From: Acidobacteriota bacterium
GTDB lineage: Bacteria > Acidobacteriota > Terriglobia > Terriglobales > Acidobacteriaceae
Length of the DNA: 6,590 nt
Direction: 5' to 3'
NCBI GenBank assembly: GCA_003224785.1
Contig: QHZV01000034.1
Coordinates: forward strand, 1 to 6,590
Part shown: piece by piece, positions 5,882 to 6,590 of the stretch
How positions within the stretch are numbered: the stretch's first letter is position 1
Layout of the letters: each line of letters begins with the position of its first letter
Position numbers and translations under genes: made by a program
The notes under the pieces: model-generated
Seen by the model: only the letters and a program-made list of their open reading frames with translations
What the model was told of the DNA's origin: nothing
Database searches by the model: none

Positions 5882-6590
5882 TCAGATGAGTACGATCTCA
5901 CTTTGCATTCTACCAGTTACTTCGGCGCTGTTGCTGCGCACCAGCATGTTGATTTCGCTGCGCACGCCGAATTCCGGCAAATAAACGCCGGGTTCGATGG
6001 AAAAACAACTGTTGGGAAGAACCTGGCGCTCGTCGTGGATTTCTAGATCGTCCATGTTAGCGCCATTTGCGTGGACATCCGTTCCAATGGCATGCCCGGT
6101 CCGGTGCACGAAATAATCGGCTAGCCCAGCTTTCTTGATATGACTGCGAACTGCGCGGTCCACCTGCCAGCCGGCAATTTTTTCACCGGCAGCGATGGCA
6201 TCTGTTACGAATTTTGCGCCCAGGTCGCGCGCGTCCCGCACGGTGCGGAACACCTCGTGCATGCGGTCAGATGGAGCCTTGCCCACGAAGCCAGTCCAGG
6301 TGATGTCGTAATAGACGGCCCGGGGAGTGTTTTTCTTGCCCCAGATATCGAGCAGCACGAAGTCGCCCTCCCGGATGGGGGCTGCGCTCCCCTCTGAAGG
6401 CGAGTAGTGCGGATTTGAGCACTTCGCATTTACGGCCACAACCGGAGGGTCGTCAGCGATGAGGTCCTCTCGCCGAAACGCTTCGAGGATCCACTTCTGG
6501 ATGTCGAATTCGTTGGTTCCACCATTGCGCACGCGGCGCCCAATCTCGTGAAACGCCGCGGTCGTAATCGCGTCGATTGAGTCGCGGGCA
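5882..6590 (-). CDS. M24-family metallopeptidase (Xaa-Pro aminopeptidase-like), 5' end outside window
   Basis: The frame stays open to the right edge, so the N-terminus is missing; 235 residues are visible, beginning ARDSIDAITTAAFHE and ending at TGA 5882-5884. A GTG at 6532 is internal to this frame and not the true start. The 'pita-bread' catalytic domain is nearly complete, and all five expected metal ligands can be placed (numbering from the window edge): Asp81 in 'LLDIWG', Asp95 in 'YYDITWTG', His166 in 'RTGHAIG', Glu199 in 'SIEPGVYLPE' and Glu212 in 'VRSEINMLV'. The family uses two divalent metals to remove N-terminal residues, often before Pro; this protein's substrate is unknown. Odd points: the loop between the two Asp ligands is about three residues longer than in typical aminopeptidase P, and the usual 'D-x-TRT' reads DITWT. 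It is probably cytoplasmic and leads a coupled operon with two small membrane proteins. Confidence 0.9.
   Translation of the reverse strand, partial: ARDSIDAITTAAFHEIGRRVRNGGTNEFDIQKWILEAFRREDLIADDPPVVAVNAKCSNPHYSPSEGSAAPIREGDFVLLDIWGKKNTPRAVYYDITWTGFVGKAPSDRMHEVFRTVRDARDLGAKFVTDAIAAGEKIAGWQVDRAVRSHIKKAGLADYFVHRTGHAIGTDVHANGANMDDLEIHDERQVLPNSCFSIEPGVYLPEFGVRSEINMLVRSNSAEVTGRMQSEIVLI

Overview
The window most likely comes from an Acidobacteriota genome. The evidence is a moderately high GC content, a short inverted-repeat element whose minus-strand translation contains the 'CHPER...ERD' string familiar from spurious acidobacterial ORFs, and a gene set typical of that phylum. This assignment is inference; there is no rRNA or other phylogenetic marker here. 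No tRNA, rRNA, CRISPR array, transposase or phage gene was found.

Left part (1-1117): the window opens with the last 34 codons of a plus-strand gene, probably ylxP (DUF503), which in many bacteria sits next to rbfA. About 1 kb of unrelated material follows. It holds a roughly 190-bp MITE-like element with imperfect terminal inverted repeats (127-316), an unrecognised minus-strand four-helix membrane protein (350-850), and a leader with a candidate promoter (987-1015).

Centre (1118-5136, plus strand): rbfA (30S maturation factor, GTG start) is followed after 24 bases by a DHH/DHHA1 phosphoesterase of the NrnA type (nanoRNA / pAp hydrolysis). Next come a 52-base gap containing a repeat hairpin, an ArnT/PMT-type GT-C membrane glycosyltransferase, and after about 120 bases a tandem-GNAT acetyltransferase. 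rbfA and nrnA form the conserved translation/RNA-turnover pair. The glycosyltransferase and acetyltransferase are accessory genes in the same direction, and their link to the first pair is not demonstrated.

Right part (5137-6590): a 155-base convergent intergenic region carries a perfect 7-bp tandem repeat and degenerate inverted copies of it. Beyond it lies a tight minus-strand operon: an M24 metallopeptidase (5' end outside the window), a 137-aa DUF6677-like membrane protein starting directly after the peptidase stop, and a 58-aa two-helix membrane protein whose ATG shares a base with the preceding TAA.

No obviously new defence, mobile or biosynthetic system is visible. The points most worth a second look are the repeat elements, the interrupted ylxP-rbfA junction, the uncertain ArnT start inside a repeat, and the small coupled membrane proteins behind the M24 peptidase.
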